A program made the position numbers and the translations under genes. Below the pieces are notes generated by a model. That model was given only the letters and a program-made list of their open reading frames with translations, did not search any database and had not been told where the DNA came from. DNA of 33,188 nt from Streptosporangium minutum (GTDB lineage: Bacteria > Actinomycetota > Actinomycetes > Streptosporangiales > Streptosporangiaceae). This document shows, piece by piece, positions 8,829 through 16,333 of the stretch (within the stretch, counting starts at the first letter, position 1; each line of letters starts with the position of its first letter). The stretch lies in contig NZ_NGFP01000062.1 in assembly GCF_002149035.1 (NCBI RefSeq), positions 1 to 33,188 of the forward strand, written 5' to 3'.

Positions 8829-9107
8829 CTAGCGGGCGCCGCCGGCCACGGCCGGCAGGACGGTGACCGTGTCACCGTCGGAGAGCGGGGTCTCCAGGCC
8901 GCCCAGGAAACGGACGTCCTCGTCGTTCAGGTACACGTTGACGAAGCGGCGCAGCGCGCCCTTGTCGATCAGACGGTCCTTGAGCCCGGGGTGCCGGGAC
9001 TCCAGGTCGCCGATCAGCTCGTCGAGCGTCGCGCCCTTGGCGTCGACGGCCTTGGCGCCGTCGGTGTAGGTGCGCAGGATGGTCGGAATGCGAACCTCGA
9101 TGGCCAT
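8829..9107 (-). CDS. cysO: CysO-type ubiquitin-like sulfur carrier protein
   Basis: 92-residue beta-grasp protein of the ThiS/MoaD/CysO type. Characteristic segments are VRIPTILRTYTDG, LRRFVNVYLNDEDVRFLGG and LSDGDTVTVLPAVAGG. The carrier is adenylated at its C-terminal Gly-Gly, converted to a thiocarboxylate and used by CysM. Unusually, the gene encodes two extra residues after the di-glycine (GG-Ala-Arg-stop), whereas M. tuberculosis CysO ends at GG. The C-terminus would therefore need trimming, and the JAMM protein Mec encoded upstream is the obvious candidate. ATG 9105-9107 has AAGGAG about 10 bases upstream. A TTG nine bases earlier would sit on the ribosome site. Confidence 0.94.
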   Translation of the reverse strand: MAIEVRIPTILRTYTDGAKAVDAKGATLDELIGDLESRHPGLKDRLIDKGALRRFVNVYLNDEDVRFLGGLETPLSDGDTVTVLPAVAGGAR

Positions 9108-9192
9108 CGCGGTCAATCTCCTTGTGTCGTCATGGGAGTACCGCCCCCGGATCAGAACACCGGTGGGTACGGGAGGATTCCAGAACTGCCGG

Positions 9193-9330
9193 TCAGCGAC
9201 AGTCGTAGACGACGACGGAGGGGGTGTGCGCGAACAGGAAGCTCTGCACGGCCGCGAGACCCGCGTGCCGGGCCCGTGCGCCGATACGTGAGGTCACGAC
9301 GTCCTCCAGGCTCGGGTCAACGGTCGACAT
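9193..9330 (-). CDS. small ORF (45 aa) between mec and cysO, possible cysteine-operon leader peptide
   Basis: The frame runs from ATG 9328-9330 (or ATG 9334-9336, two codons longer) to TGA 9193-9195, with about 87% G/C third positions, matching real genes here. It reads MSTVDPSLEDVVTSRIGARA, then an amphipathic middle, and ends SVVVYDCR with a single Cys as penultimate residue. A TAAGCT -10-like hexamer lies exactly 7 bases before ATG 9330, so the ORF could be translated from a leaderless mRNA that continues into cysO, 85 bases further on. That gap carries dyads (GTACC/GGTAC at 9138-9142 and 9166-9170). The terminal Cys and position suggest a sensor or leader for cysteine supply, but a stand-alone small protein is equally possible. 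It is not a family I recognise. Confidence 0.5.
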   Translation of the reverse strand: MSTVDPSLEDVVTSRIGARARHAGLAAVQSFLFAHTPSVVVYDCR

Positions 9331-9337
9331 GGTCATC

Positions 9338-9343
9338 AGCTTA
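9338..9343 (-). promoter_or_regulatory. putative -10 element for the small ORF and cysO-cysM
   Basis: On the minus strand TAAGCT is followed by 7 bases (GATGACC) and then ATG 9330. This is the same TAnnnT-N7-start pattern seen before three other genes in this window (pncB, DUF3039 and the 19001-19492 gene). It would give cysO-cysM a promoter separate from mec. No good -35 is visible. Confidence 0.45.
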
Positions 9344-9393
9344 CCCAAGGGGACGGATTTCCCTCACGGCCGTATCGGCCACTGGGACGCCGG

Positions 9394-9810
9394 TCACCCC
9401 GGGGTGATCGTCACCTCTTCCTCGGACACCACGCCGTCGACGATCCGGTACGAGCGGAACTCCGCCTCCTCGCCCAGCTCCTCACGGGTGGAGACCAGCA
9501 CGTAATGGGCGTTCGGCTCGGAGGCGTAGCTGATGTCGGTCCGTGAGGGGTAGGCCTCGGTCGCGGTGTGGGAGTGGTAGATGACCACCGGCTCCTCGTC
9601 GCGGTCGTCCATCTCGCGCCAGACCCGGAGCTGTTCCATCGAGTCGAAGCGGTAGAAGGTGGGCGACCGCTCGGCGTTCTCCATCGCGACGAACCGCTCG
9701 GGGGAGTCGGAGCCGACCGGCCCGGCGATCACGCCACAGGCCTCGTCCGGATGGTCGGCCCGGGCGTGCGCGATGATCTTGTCAACCAGTTCCCGGGAGA
9801 TCGTGAGCAT
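9394..9810 (-). CDS. mec: Mec, JAMM/MPN+ metallopeptidase releasing cysteine from CysO
   Basis: 138-residue zinc metallopeptidase. The full JAMM signature is present: E23 (PDEACG), H79 and H81 (YHSHT), S89 and D92 (PSRTD). In M. tuberculosis, Mec cleaves the CysO-cysteine adduct made by CysM, freeing Cys and CysO. Given the GG-Ala-Arg tail of the CysO here, Mec may also have to mature CysO, as the related QbsD and HcyD JAMM proteins do for their carriers; this is inference. ATG 9808-9810 is 9 bases after the DUF2017 stop with no clear ribosome site. TAACTT overlapping that stop is a possible internal -10, so mec may be either coupled to DUF2017 or leaderless. Confidence 0.93.
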   Translation of the reverse strand: MLTISRELVDKIIAHARADHPDEACGVIAGPVGSDSPERFVAMENAERSPTFYRFDSMEQLRVWREMDDRDEEPVVIYHSHTATEAYPSRTDISYASEPNAHYVLVSTREELGEEAEFRSYRIVDGVVSEEEVTITPG

Positions 9811-9819
9811 GTCAGGAAG

Positions 9820-10344
9820 TTACCAAAGGGCGCGGACCAGGGTGTCCTGGAGGTAGGTCAGCCAGTCGTAGGTGACGTACGCCGGATAGCGGGGATCGTC
9901 CTCCGTCATCTTGGCGATCTCGTCGTGGACCTCCTCGGTCACCTCCAGCCGGGTGCCGAGTGCGAGCCGTACGTCGTTCAGGGCGCGCATCCACGCCTGC
10001 GCCTGCTCCTGGGTGAGCTCGACCCGTCCGGGCTCGGCGCTGTCGAGCATGGTCTGCGCGTCGGCCCGCTTGCCGTCGCGCAGCGTCGCCTCGGTGTAGC
10101 GGCGGAACTCGGCGGACTGCTCGGCGTCCTCGTAGGCCGAGGGGAACAGCCGGGCCAGCACCGGATCCGCGGACTGCTCGGAGGGGCCGATGCCGAGCGC
10201 GCGCTCCAGCGGGTCGTCCCCGGTCTCGCCGGGCTCGATCAGGCCGAGGATCTGGGAGACCAGCGAACGCAGGATCGAGACCTCGGCGGCGTCGAAGACG
10301 GTGATCACGCCGCCCTTGCGCCCCCGCTTGAACCCTGAACTCAC
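9820..10344 (-). CDS. DUF2017 protein
   Basis: 174-residue, acidic, mostly helical protein that begins with a basic segment (FKRGRKGGVITVFDAAEVSILRSL). It ends with TYDWLTYLQDTLVRALW, both usual for the DUF2017 family that follows clpS in actinobacteria (Rv1332 position). Its function is unknown. Constant linkage to clpS suggests a link to ClpCP-mediated degradation, which is only association. The GTG at 10342-10344 lies behind a small duplication (GAGCGGTGAG twice, 12 bases apart), and GAGGAG is about 13 bases upstream. It is nearly fused to mec (9-base gap). Confidence 0.88.
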   Translation of the reverse strand: MSSGFKRGRKGGVITVFDAAEVSILRSLVSQILGLIEPGETGDDPLERALGIGPSEQSADPVLARLFPSAYEDAEQSAEFRRYTEATLRDGKRADAQTMLDSAEPGRVELTQEQAQAWMRALNDVRLALGTRLEVTEEVHDEIAKMTEDDPRYPAYVTYDWLTYLQDTLVRALW

Positions 10345-10440
10345 CGCTCGCTCACCGCTCCTCGCCCGTTTCCGGAAAAACCCGCTCCCCTGCCGCCCCG
10401 GGGCAGACCGCGGGACGGACGGCGGCGGATCCGCCGCCGC

Positions 10441-10728
10441 TCATGAATCTCGCTGCACGGTGGCCCAGAGACCGTAGGAGTGCATGATCTGCACATCGCG
10501 CTCCATCTCCTCGCGAGTGCCGCTGGACACCACGGCTCTGCCCTTCTGGTGCACGTCGAGCATCAGTTTCTCCGCCTTCTCCTTCGAGTAACCGAAGACG
10601 GACTGGAAGACATACGTGACATAGGACATCAGGTTGACCGGGTCGTTCCAGACGATGGTCAACCATGGCAGATCAGGCCGGACGTCGATCGACGGACGCT
10701 CGACCTCCATTGGAGCGGTGCTACCCAC
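10441..10728 (-). CDS. clpS: ATP-dependent Clp protease adaptor ClpS
   Basis: 95-residue adaptor that presents N-degron substrates to the Clp ATPase. The hallmark region is [20 protein letters not shown], containing the N-end-binding Asn-Asp-Pro, followed by [21 protein letters not shown] and the C-terminal [14 protein letters not shown]. It is the head gene of the clpS-DUF2017-mec-cysO-cysM run and divergent from pncB. The start is uncertain: GTG 10734, GTG 10728 and ATG 10710 are in frame and none has a ribosome site. GTG 10728 is chosen because CAGACT, a near-consensus -10, lies 7 bases upstream and the N-terminus then resembles relatives. A 96-base gap separates it from DUF2017. Confidence 0.93.
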   Translation of the reverse strand: MGSTAPMEVERPSIDVRPDLPWLTIVWNDPVNLMSYVTYVFQSVFGYSKEKAEKLMLDVHQKGRAVVSSGTREEMERDVQIMHSYGLWATVQRDS

Positions 10729-10755
10729 ATACACCAGTCTGCCCTACGGCTGGCT

Positions 10756-10761
10756 TAGTCT
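10756..10761 (+). promoter_or_regulatory. putative -10 element for pncB (leaderless)
   Basis: TAGTCT is followed by exactly 7 bases (TCGACTC) and GTG 10769, itself followed by in-frame ATGs at 10772 and 10775. No Shine-Dalgarno is present, which fits a leaderless mRNA. The divergent clpS promoter must lie in the same roughly 40 bases. Confidence 0.5.
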
Positions 10762-10768
10762 TCGACTC

Positions 10769-12058
10769 GTGATGATGAGCATGAGCAGTGCGTTGCTGAC
10801 AGATCACTATGAGCTGACGATGGTGCAGGCGGCGTTGCGCAGTGGAGCCGCGTCGCGACGCGCGGTCTTCGAGGTGTTCGCCCGGCAGCTCCCCGGCGGA
10901 CGGCGCTACGGGGTGGTCGCCGGCTCCGGCCGCGTGCTGGACGCACTGGAGGACTTCCGGTTCGGCGACGAGGAGCTGGCTTTCCTCCGGGACAACCAGG
11001 TGGTCGACGCCCCCACCCTGGACTTCCTCGCCGGCTACCGCTTCTCCGGCGACCTGTACGGCTACCGCGAGGGCGAGTGCTATTTCCCCGGCTCCCCCAT
11101 CATGACCGTGGAGGGCACCTTCGCCGAGGCCGTGCTCTTGGAGACGGTGATCCTGTCGATCCTCAACCACGACTGCGCGATCGCCACCGCGGCCTCCCGC
11201 ATGGTCCGCGCCGCCGGGACCAGGCCGCTCGTCGAGATGGGGTCGCGCCGCACCCACGAGGCGGCGGCCGTGGCCGCCGCGCGGGCCGCCTACCTGAGCG
11301 GGTTCGCCTCCACCTCCAACCTGATGGCCGGCCACCGGTACGGCGTGCCGACCGCCGGCACCGCGGCCCACGCGTTCACCCTGCTGCACGACTCGGAGCG
11401 GCAGGCCTTCCAGGCCCAGATCGACTCGCTCGGCGAGAGCACCACGCTGCTGGTCGACACCTACGACGTGGCGGAGGCCGTACGGACCGGCGTGGAGCTG
11501 GCGGGCCCCGACCTGGGGGCCGTCCGCCTCGACTCCGGCGACCTGGCCGAGGTCGCCCACGCGGTCCGCGCGCAGCTCGACGCGCTGGGCGCGGACAAGA
11601 CCCGGATCCTCGTCACCAGCGACCTGGACGAATACGCCATCGCGGCACTGTCCGCCGCCCCCGTGGACGCCTACGGCGTCGGCACCTCGCTGGTCACCGG
11701 CTCCGGCGTGCCGACGGCCGCGCTGGTCTACAAGCTCGTCGCCCGGGAGGACTCCGCCGGGATCATCCAGCCGGTGGCCAAGAGATCGGTGGGCAAGCCC
11801 AGCCGGGGCGGCCGCAAGGAGGCCTTCCGGCAGCTCGACCCCGCGGGTACGGCGGTCGCCGAACTGGTCACCGTCTCCGGCGAGCGGCCCGAGGGCGCCC
11901 GCCCCCTCCAGGCCGAACTGCTCCGCGACGGCGAGATCGTCGGCCGGGAGGGGCTGGACGCGGCCCGCCTCCGGCACCGCCGGACCGTCGCCGAGCTCCC
12001 CGCCGAAGCCCACCAGCTGTCCCGGGGCTACGCCGCCATTCCGACCGTGTTTGACTGA
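10769..12058 (+). CDS. pncB: nicotinate phosphoribosyltransferase
   Basis: 429-residue enzyme making nicotinate mononucleotide from nicotinate and PRPP (Preiss-Handler NAD salvage). Family marks are the N-terminal ALLTDHYELTMVQAALRSG, FEVFARQLPGGRRYGVVAG, the catalytic-His segment MGSRRTHEAAAVAAARAAYL, FTLLHDSERQAF, and the phosphate site VRLDSGDL...RILVTSDLDEY...YGVGTSLVTG. The start is ambiguous among GTG 10769 and ATG 10772, 10775 and 10781; the -10 spacing favours 10769. Downstream, pncA begins 5 bases after its stop. Its divergent place beside clpS is the same as Rv1330c/Rv1331. Confidence 0.94.
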   Translation: MMMSMSSALLTDHYELTMVQAALRSGAASRRAVFEVFARQLPGGRRYGVVAGSGRVLDALEDFRFGDEELAFLRDNQVVDAPTLDFLAGYRFSGDLYGYREGECYFPGSPIMTVEGTFAEAVLLETVILSILNHDCAIATAASRMVRAAGTRPLVEMGSRRTHEAAAVAAARAAYLSGFASTSNLMAGHRYGVPTAGTAAHAFTLLHDSERQAFQAQIDSLGESTTLLVDTYDVAEAVRTGVELAGPDLGAVRLDSGDLAEVAHAVRAQLDALGADKTRILVTSDLDEYAIAALSAAPVDAYGVGTSLVTGSGVPTAALVYKLVAREDSAGIIQPVAKRSVGKPSRGGRKEAFRQLDPAGTAVAELVTVSGERPEGARPLQAELLRDGEIVGREGLDAARLRHRRTVAELPAEAHQLSRGYAAIPTVFD

Positions 12059-12063
12059 CTTCC

Positions 12064-12636
12064 ATGGCAACCGCACTGATCATCGTCGATGTCCAGAACG
12101 ACTTCTGCGAGGGTGGCAGCCTGCCGGTGGGCGGCGGCGCCGAGGTCGCCGCGGCCATCTCCCGGCACGCCGCCTCACACGACTACGACCACGTCGTGGC
12201 CACCCGTGACTTCCACGTCGACCCCGGCGACCACTTCGCCGCCGAGCCCGACTACGTGAGCTCCTGGCCCGCCCACTGCGTGGCCGGGACCCCGGGCGCG
12301 GAGTTCCACCCCGCCTTCGACACCGCGAAGGTCGAGGAGGTCTTCAGCAAGGGCGCCCACGCCGCCGCCTACAGCGGCTTCGAGGGCAGCGCCCCCGACG
12401 GCACGGTCCTGGCCGACTGGCTCGCCCGGCGCGGGGTGAGCGCGGTGGACGTCGTCGGCATCGCCACCGACCACTGCGTGCGCGCCACCGCCCTGGACGC
12501 GGTCGACAACGGCCTGGCCGTACAGGTGCTGCTGGATCTGACCGCCGGGGTGGCCAGGTCCACCACGGACGCCGCGCTGGCCGCGCTCGGCGCCGCCGGA
12601 GCCCGGCTCAGCGGCGAGCCGGTGGTCCGCGGCTGA
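12064..12636 (+). CDS. pncA: nicotinamidase (isochorismatase superfamily)
   Basis: 190-residue cysteine hydrolase. The catalytic triad D9 (IIVDVQNDF), K96 (FSKGAHA) and C138 (ATDHCVRATA) is complete. The metal-binding cluster typical of nicotinamidases, D49, H51 and H57 (RDFHVDPGDHF), supports nicotinamidase over a generic isochorismatase. It deamidates nicotinamide to nicotinate, the substrate of PncB encoded 5 bases upstream, so the two genes form a two-step NAD salvage operon. ATG 12064 directly follows the pncB stop with no separate strong ribosome site, suggesting re-initiation. A hairpin follows the stop. Confidence 0.93.
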   Translation: MATALIIVDVQNDFCEGGSLPVGGGAEVAAAISRHAASHDYDHVVATRDFHVDPGDHFAAEPDYVSSWPAHCVAGTPGAEFHPAFDTAKVEEVFSKGAHAAAYSGFEGSAPDGTVLADWLARRGVSAVDVVGIATDHCVRATALDAVDNGLAVQVLLDLTAGVARSTTDAALAALGAAGARLSGEPVVRG

Positions 12637-12640
12637 ACCC

Positions 12641-12664
12641 GCGGCCCCGGACGCCGGGGCCCGC
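12641..12664 (+). terminator. terminator-like hairpin after pncA
   Basis: GCGGCCCCGG (12641-12650) pairs with CCGGGGCCCGC (12654-12664) across an ACG loop: 8 continuous G/C pairs, one bulged C, and two more pairs. It begins 4 bases after the pncA stop. There is no U-run, as is common in high-GC actinomycetes. Confidence 0.55.
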
Positions 12665-12841
12665 GCCGCCGCCAGGAGACCGGCGCCCCGGCCCGATCCG
12701 TTCCGGCACGATCAGACCTGGCCCGGCCCGGAACGGAACGACCTACCGGCCGGTCATGAAACTTCCAAGACGGCGACTACCCCATGCGGCAGGAGTATTA
12801 CGGAGAGTCGTAACTCTCTGACCTCACGGTGGTGACCGCCC

Positions 12842-13387
12842 ATGCTCGTGCTCGGTGTCTCGTGGCTGATCCTGGCCCCCCTGTGCCTGTGGCTGCTCCT
12901 GCGCGGCAACGGCGCGACCCGGCTGGGCAGCGTGGTCGCGCTGGCCGGGCTGGAGGCCGCCACGATCTGGGTCAACAGCACGGTCCAGCTCCCGCCCGCG
13001 CCGGCGGTCGCCCAGCCGGCGGCCATGACCGCCCCGGCGGCCCGGGCGGCCGGGCACACGGCCGCCTGCGCCACCCGGCTGCCCGCCCCCGAGCGGGCGC
13101 GGCCGGAGCGGCGCGAGGGCGAGCTGCACGCCCTGACGCTCTTCTGGAAGGCCGAGCCGGACGAGTGCGGCACCGCGACCGTCGTCCTGCGCCGCCAGAG
13201 CCGGGGCGTCAGGGTCTGGCTGCACGAGGGGCCCGTGAAGCACCGGTCCGGCCACGCCCGGACGCTACCGGTGAGCGTGGCGGACGGGGTGGCCTCCACG
13301 CGGGTGCGCCTGGCGCCGCCGCTGCCCGGCAAGGGGGCCTTCAGGGCGATCGACGGCCGGACCGGGCAGCCGATCGCCCCGCGCTGA
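12842..13387 (+). CDS. small membrane-anchored protein, unknown function
   Basis: 181 residues. Two hydrophobic N-terminal helices (about 1-20 and 28-45) are followed by an Ala/Pro-rich spacer (50-80). The soluble part has a conserved-looking core, LHALTLFWKAEPDECGTATVVLRRQS, and ends PLPGKGAFRAIDGRTGQPIAPR. There are cysteines at about C76 and C109, and no catalytic motif. ATG 12842 has GGTGGTGA about 6-13 bases upstream. It stands alone after the pncBA hairpin and converges with the helicase gene. I do not recognise the family. Confidence 0.65.
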   Translation: MLVLGVSWLILAPLCLWLLLRGNGATRLGSVVALAGLEAATIWVNSTVQLPPAPAVAQPAAMTAPAARAAGHTAACATRLPAPERARPERREGELHALTLFWKAEPDECGTATVVLRRQSRGVRVWLHEGPVKHRSGHARTLPVSVADGVASTRVRLAPPLPGKGAFRAIDGRTGQPIAPR

Positions 13388-13477
13388 CCGGGGCCGCCCC
13401 TCGGTCGCCCTCGGTCGCCCTGGCTGACCAGGCCCCGCCCCCCGGCTCCCCTGCCCGCCGCGGGACGGGGACAGGGG

Positions 13478-15229
13478 CTAGTGGGACCGCTGGGTGGCCC
13501 AGTGGCGGATCTTGGCGATCCGTTCCTGGACCTGCTCGGCGGTGGCCTGCGCGATGGCCGGGCCGCCGCAGGCCCGGCGGAGCTCGGCGTGGATGACGCC
13601 GTGGGGCTGGCCGGTGCGGTGGTTCCAGGCGCCGACCAGGCCGTTGAGCTCCTTGCGCAGGTTGGCGATGAGCTCGTGCGGGGCGAGCTGGGGCTCCTTG
13701 GGCTCGGGCCTGTTCCGCTTGGCCTTGAGCTGGTCGGACTGGCGCTTGCTCAGCAGCGTCCGCACCTGGTCGGGCTCCAGCAGGCCGGGCAGTCCGAGGA
13801 AGTCCTCCTCCTCGGGCGAGCCGGGCTCGGCGGCGGTGCCGAACTCGCCGCCGTCGAAGAGCACCCGGTCGAAGGTGGCGACCGCCTCCAGCGTCTCGAA
13901 GGGCAGCTCGTCGCCCAGGACGTCGGGGTTGTCCTTCGCGCGCTGGGCGTCTTCGAGGAGGAAGTCGTCCAGGCCCTCCTCGGGCAGGCTGCGGTCGAGC
14001 ACGTGGTCGCGCTCGGCCTCCATCTCACCGGCCAGCCCCATGAGGGTGGGCACCGAGGGCAGGAAGACCGAGGCGGTCTCGCCGCGCTTGCGCGCCCGGA
14101 CGAAGCGGCCGACGGCCTGGGCGAAGAACAGCGGGGTCGAGGTGCTCGTGGCGTAGACCCCGACGGCCAGCCGGGGGATGTCGACGCCCTCGGAGACCAT
14201 CCGGACCGCGACCAGCCAGCGGTCGTGGGACGCGGAGAACTGCTTGATCTTCTTTGACGCCTCGGGGTCGTCGGAGAGCACGACCGTGGCGCCCTCGCCG
14301 GTGATCGCACGGATGTGCTTGGCGTAGGCCCGGGCGGTCTCGTGGTCGGTGGCGATGACCAGGGCGCCCGCGTCGGGCACGACCCTGCGCACCTCGGTCA
14401 GCCGTCTGTCGGCCGCCTGGAGCACCTGGCGGATCCAGTCGCCCTTGGGGTCGAGCGCGGCCTTCCACGCCTGACCGAGCTGGTCCTTGGTGAGCGGGGT
14501 GCCGAGGGTCGCGGCGATCTCGTCGCCGGCGCGGGTCCGCCAGCGCATCTCGCCCGCGTAGGCGAGGAAGATGACCGGCCGGACGACGCCGTCGGCGAGC
14601 GCCGGGCCGTACCCGTAGGAGTAGTCGGAGACGCTGCGCCGGATGCCCTCGCCGTCCTCCATGTAGGTGACGAACGGGATCGGGTTGACGTCGGACCGGA
14701 AGGGCGTGCCGGTCAGCGCCAGGCGCCGCGCGGCGGGCTCGAACGCCTCTCGCACACCGTCGCCCCAGGACTTCGCGTCGCCCGCGTGGTGGATCTCGTC
14801 GAAGATGACGAGCGTCTTGCGCGCCTCGGTCCGGGCGCGGTGCAGCGCCGGGTGCATCGAGATCTGGGCGTAGGTGACGGCCACTCCGGCGTAGTCACGC
14901 GAGGTCGCGCCCTGGCTGTTCTTGAATTCGGGGTCGATGGCGATGCCGACTCTGGCCGCGGCGTCCGCCCACTGCTGCTTGAGGTGCTCGGTGGGTGTGA
15001 CGATCGTCACAGCCCTGATGATCCCTCGCGACAGGAGGTCGCTGACGATGCGCAGCGCGAAGGTCGTCTTGCCCGCGCCGGGCGTGGCGACCGCGAGGAA
15101 GTCACGTGGCTCACGCCTGGAGTACAGGTCAAATGCCTCCTGCTGCCAGGCGCGGAGCTTCGGCGCGGTGCCCCAGGCGGCACGGTCCGGATACGAGGGG
15201 GACAGGTGGGATGCGGCGGAAGTGCTCAC
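13478..15229 (-). CDS. DEAD/DEAH-box superfamily II helicase
   Basis: 583-residue ATP-dependent helicase or translocase. In order: a Q-rich motif (LRAWQQEAFDLY, 25-36), Walker A TPGAGKTT (49-56), motif Ia TIVTPTEHLKQQW, Walker B DEIHH (144-148), motif III-like TGTPFRSD (173-180), and a helicase C domain with VRMVSEGVDIPRLAVGVYAT and QAVGRFVRARKRGE (motifs V-VI). A charged C-terminal extension follows (EPKEPQLAPHELIANLRKEL and a tail of unknown role). The GTG at 15227-15229 is chosen: GGGGA lies close upstream and TACGCT, a possible -10, sits 9 bases away, so the leader would be very short. It resembles XPB/UvrB-like SF2 enzymes common in actinomycetes. A defence role cannot be shown: no nuclease or partner gene is adjacent. 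Confidence 0.9.
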   Translation of the reverse strand: MSTSAASHLSPSYPDRAAWGTAPKLRAWQQEAFDLYSRREPRDFLAVATPGAGKTTFALRIVSDLLSRGIIRAVTIVTPTEHLKQQWADAAARVGIAIDPEFKNSQGATSRDYAGVAVTYAQISMHPALHRARTEARKTLVIFDEIHHAGDAKSWGDGVREAFEPAARRLALTGTPFRSDVNPIPFVTYMEDGEGIRRSVSDYSYGYGPALADGVVRPVIFLAYAGEMRWRTRAGDEIAATLGTPLTKDQLGQAWKAALDPKGDWIRQVLQAADRRLTEVRRVVPDAGALVIATDHETARAYAKHIRAITGEGATVVLSDDPEASKKIKQFSASHDRWLVAVRMVSEGVDIPRLAVGVYATSTSTPLFFAQAVGRFVRARKRGETASVFLPSVPTLMGLAGEMEAERDHVLDRSLPEEGLDDFLLEDAQRAKDNPDVLGDELPFETLEAVATFDRVLFDGGEFGTAAEPGSPEEEDFLGLPGLLEPDQVRTLLSKRQSDQLKAKRNRPEPKEPQLAPHELIANLRKELNGLVGAWNHRTGQPHGVIHAELRRACGGPAIAQATAEQVQERIAKIRHWATQRSH

Positions 15230-15385
15230 AGTGTCCCCAGCGTAATCTGAGTCGCCGACAAGACGTGCCGATCCGCCGAGATCCTCGCCAAGGTCGCCTC
15301 CGCGTGCTAAAGGCCCCCACCCCCCGTACGGCTGCGCCCCCGGTGCCTCCCGGCGTCCGCGGACCAACCCTCCGCGGGCGCTCAC

Positions 15386-15440
15386 CAGGCCTTCCGGACA
15401 GGCCGTCACGGACGCCCGGCAGGCCTTCCGGGGCAGGCCG
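15386..15440. repeat. pair of 20-21 bp direct repeats in the helicase upstream gap
   Basis: CAGGCCTTCCGGACAGGCCG (15386-15405) recurs as CAGGCCTTCCGGGGCAGGCC plus G (15420-15440). Each copy also contains partial dyad symmetry (GGCCTTCCGG). The 220-base gap between the helicase start and the next stop holds nothing else I can name. Confidence 0.5.
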
Positions 15441-15449
15441 CCGCCGCGC

Positions 15450-16235
15450 CTAACGGACTCCGGCGATCATCGTGTCGATCTCGGCCCGCCGCCGGGGGTC
15501 GTCCGGCTGGGCCATGCCCACCACGACGACCGGCCGCTTTCCGGCGCCCGTGAGAAACACCACACGGAGATAGGCCGGCCGGTTGACGACGTCGCGGTAC
15601 TCCGCCCGCAGGGAACGGCTGTGGCCGGTCCGCCCGCCCACGGTGACCGCCCGGTCGTCGACGACCTTCACCTCGTCGCCGTGGAGCAGCAGCCGGGCGT
15701 ACAGGTCGGTGAGCTCCACCGTGGCCTCGCGCACGTCGGCCACCGGCTCGGCCGGTCTGGACATCACGGTCGCCGCCCCTTCGCTGCCCGCCACCGAGGT
15801 GAACTCGGTGACCGGCGGCATCGTGCCCGTCAGCCAGCCCTCGGGTAGCGGGTACGCCACGCCCGCGAGGGGATCGCTCACGCCGGCGGGCGGCGTGGCG
15901 GCGGGCAGGATCCGGGGGGCCAGCAGGACGCCCCCGGCGACGACGACCGCCGCGCCGGCCGCCAGGGCGGTCGCCCCGAGCAGGCGGCGCCGCAGGCGGT
16001 CCGGGATCCGGCGGCGGCGGGGCGGGGCCGCGGGCGTGCCGTACCAGCGGGCCGAGGGCGGCAGGTCGTCCTGTGGCGGGTCCTCGGCGGGCCGCCGCCC
16101 CCCGTGCCCGGCCCCCTCCGGGGGCCACGCTCCGCGCCCGCCGGGGCGCTCGGGCTCCGCCGCCGGCCGCACCCGGCCTCCGGCCCCGCGCCCGGGGTCC
16201 TCCGGCGGCCACGCCTGGTGAGGGCGCTCGTCCAC
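15450..16235 (-). CDS. membrane-anchored protein with Pro-rich N-terminus, unknown function
   Basis: 261 residues. The first 65 are Pro/Gly/Arg-rich and probably disordered (QAWPPEDPGRGAGG appears to be partly repeated as GAWPPEGAGHGG). A basic patch (PRRRRIPDRLRRR) precedes one transmembrane helix (about 85-107). The outside domain starts at VAYPLPEGWLTGTMPPVTEFTSV and has alternating strands such as YLRVVFLTGAGKRPVVVVGMAQPDD, suggesting a compact alpha/beta domain of the kind seen in many actinobacterial lipoprotein-like proteins. The GTG at 16233-16235 has GGGAGGAGG upstream. Transcribed in the same direction as, and about 100 bases after, the MFS gene. No family recognised. Confidence 0.7.
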   Translation of the reverse strand: MDERPHQAWPPEDPGRGAGGRVRPAAEPERPGGRGAWPPEGAGHGGRRPAEDPPQDDLPPSARWYGTPAAPPRRRRIPDRLRRRLLGATALAAGAAVVVAGGVLLAPRILPAATPPAGVSDPLAGVAYPLPEGWLTGTMPPVTEFTSVAGSEGAATVMSRPAEPVADVREATVELTDLYARLLLHGDEVKVVDDRAVTVGGRTGHSRSLRAEYRDVVNRPAYLRVVFLTGAGKRPVVVVGMAQPDDPRRRAEIDTMIAGVR

Positions 16236-16333
16236 GACGCCTCCTCCCGGCGGTCACGGTCCTACCGTCCTACCATGCCTTCCGGGGCGCGGTCCGGCTA
16301 TAGGCGCTCGCTGTTATGGGAGAGGCCGATGGG

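Noticed and set aside
10721-12076. A 451-codon open frame antisense to pncB
   Set aside because: PncB motifs in the sense frame are unmistakable. The antisense product is low-complexity Gly/Val/Asp-rich.
13390-13436. Terminator between the 12842-13387 gene and the helicase
   Set aside because: Only short stems (CCTGG/CCAGG; GGGGCC/GGCCCC with a long loop) can be drawn, and the direct repeats CCCTCGGTCG explain much of the pattern. Too weak to list.
13478-16235. Helicase plus anchored hypothetical as an anti-phage island
   Set aside because: No nuclease, methylase, TIR or other defence partner is adjacent, and the helicase resembles a common chromosomal actinobacterial SF2 enzyme. Context does not support a defence call.
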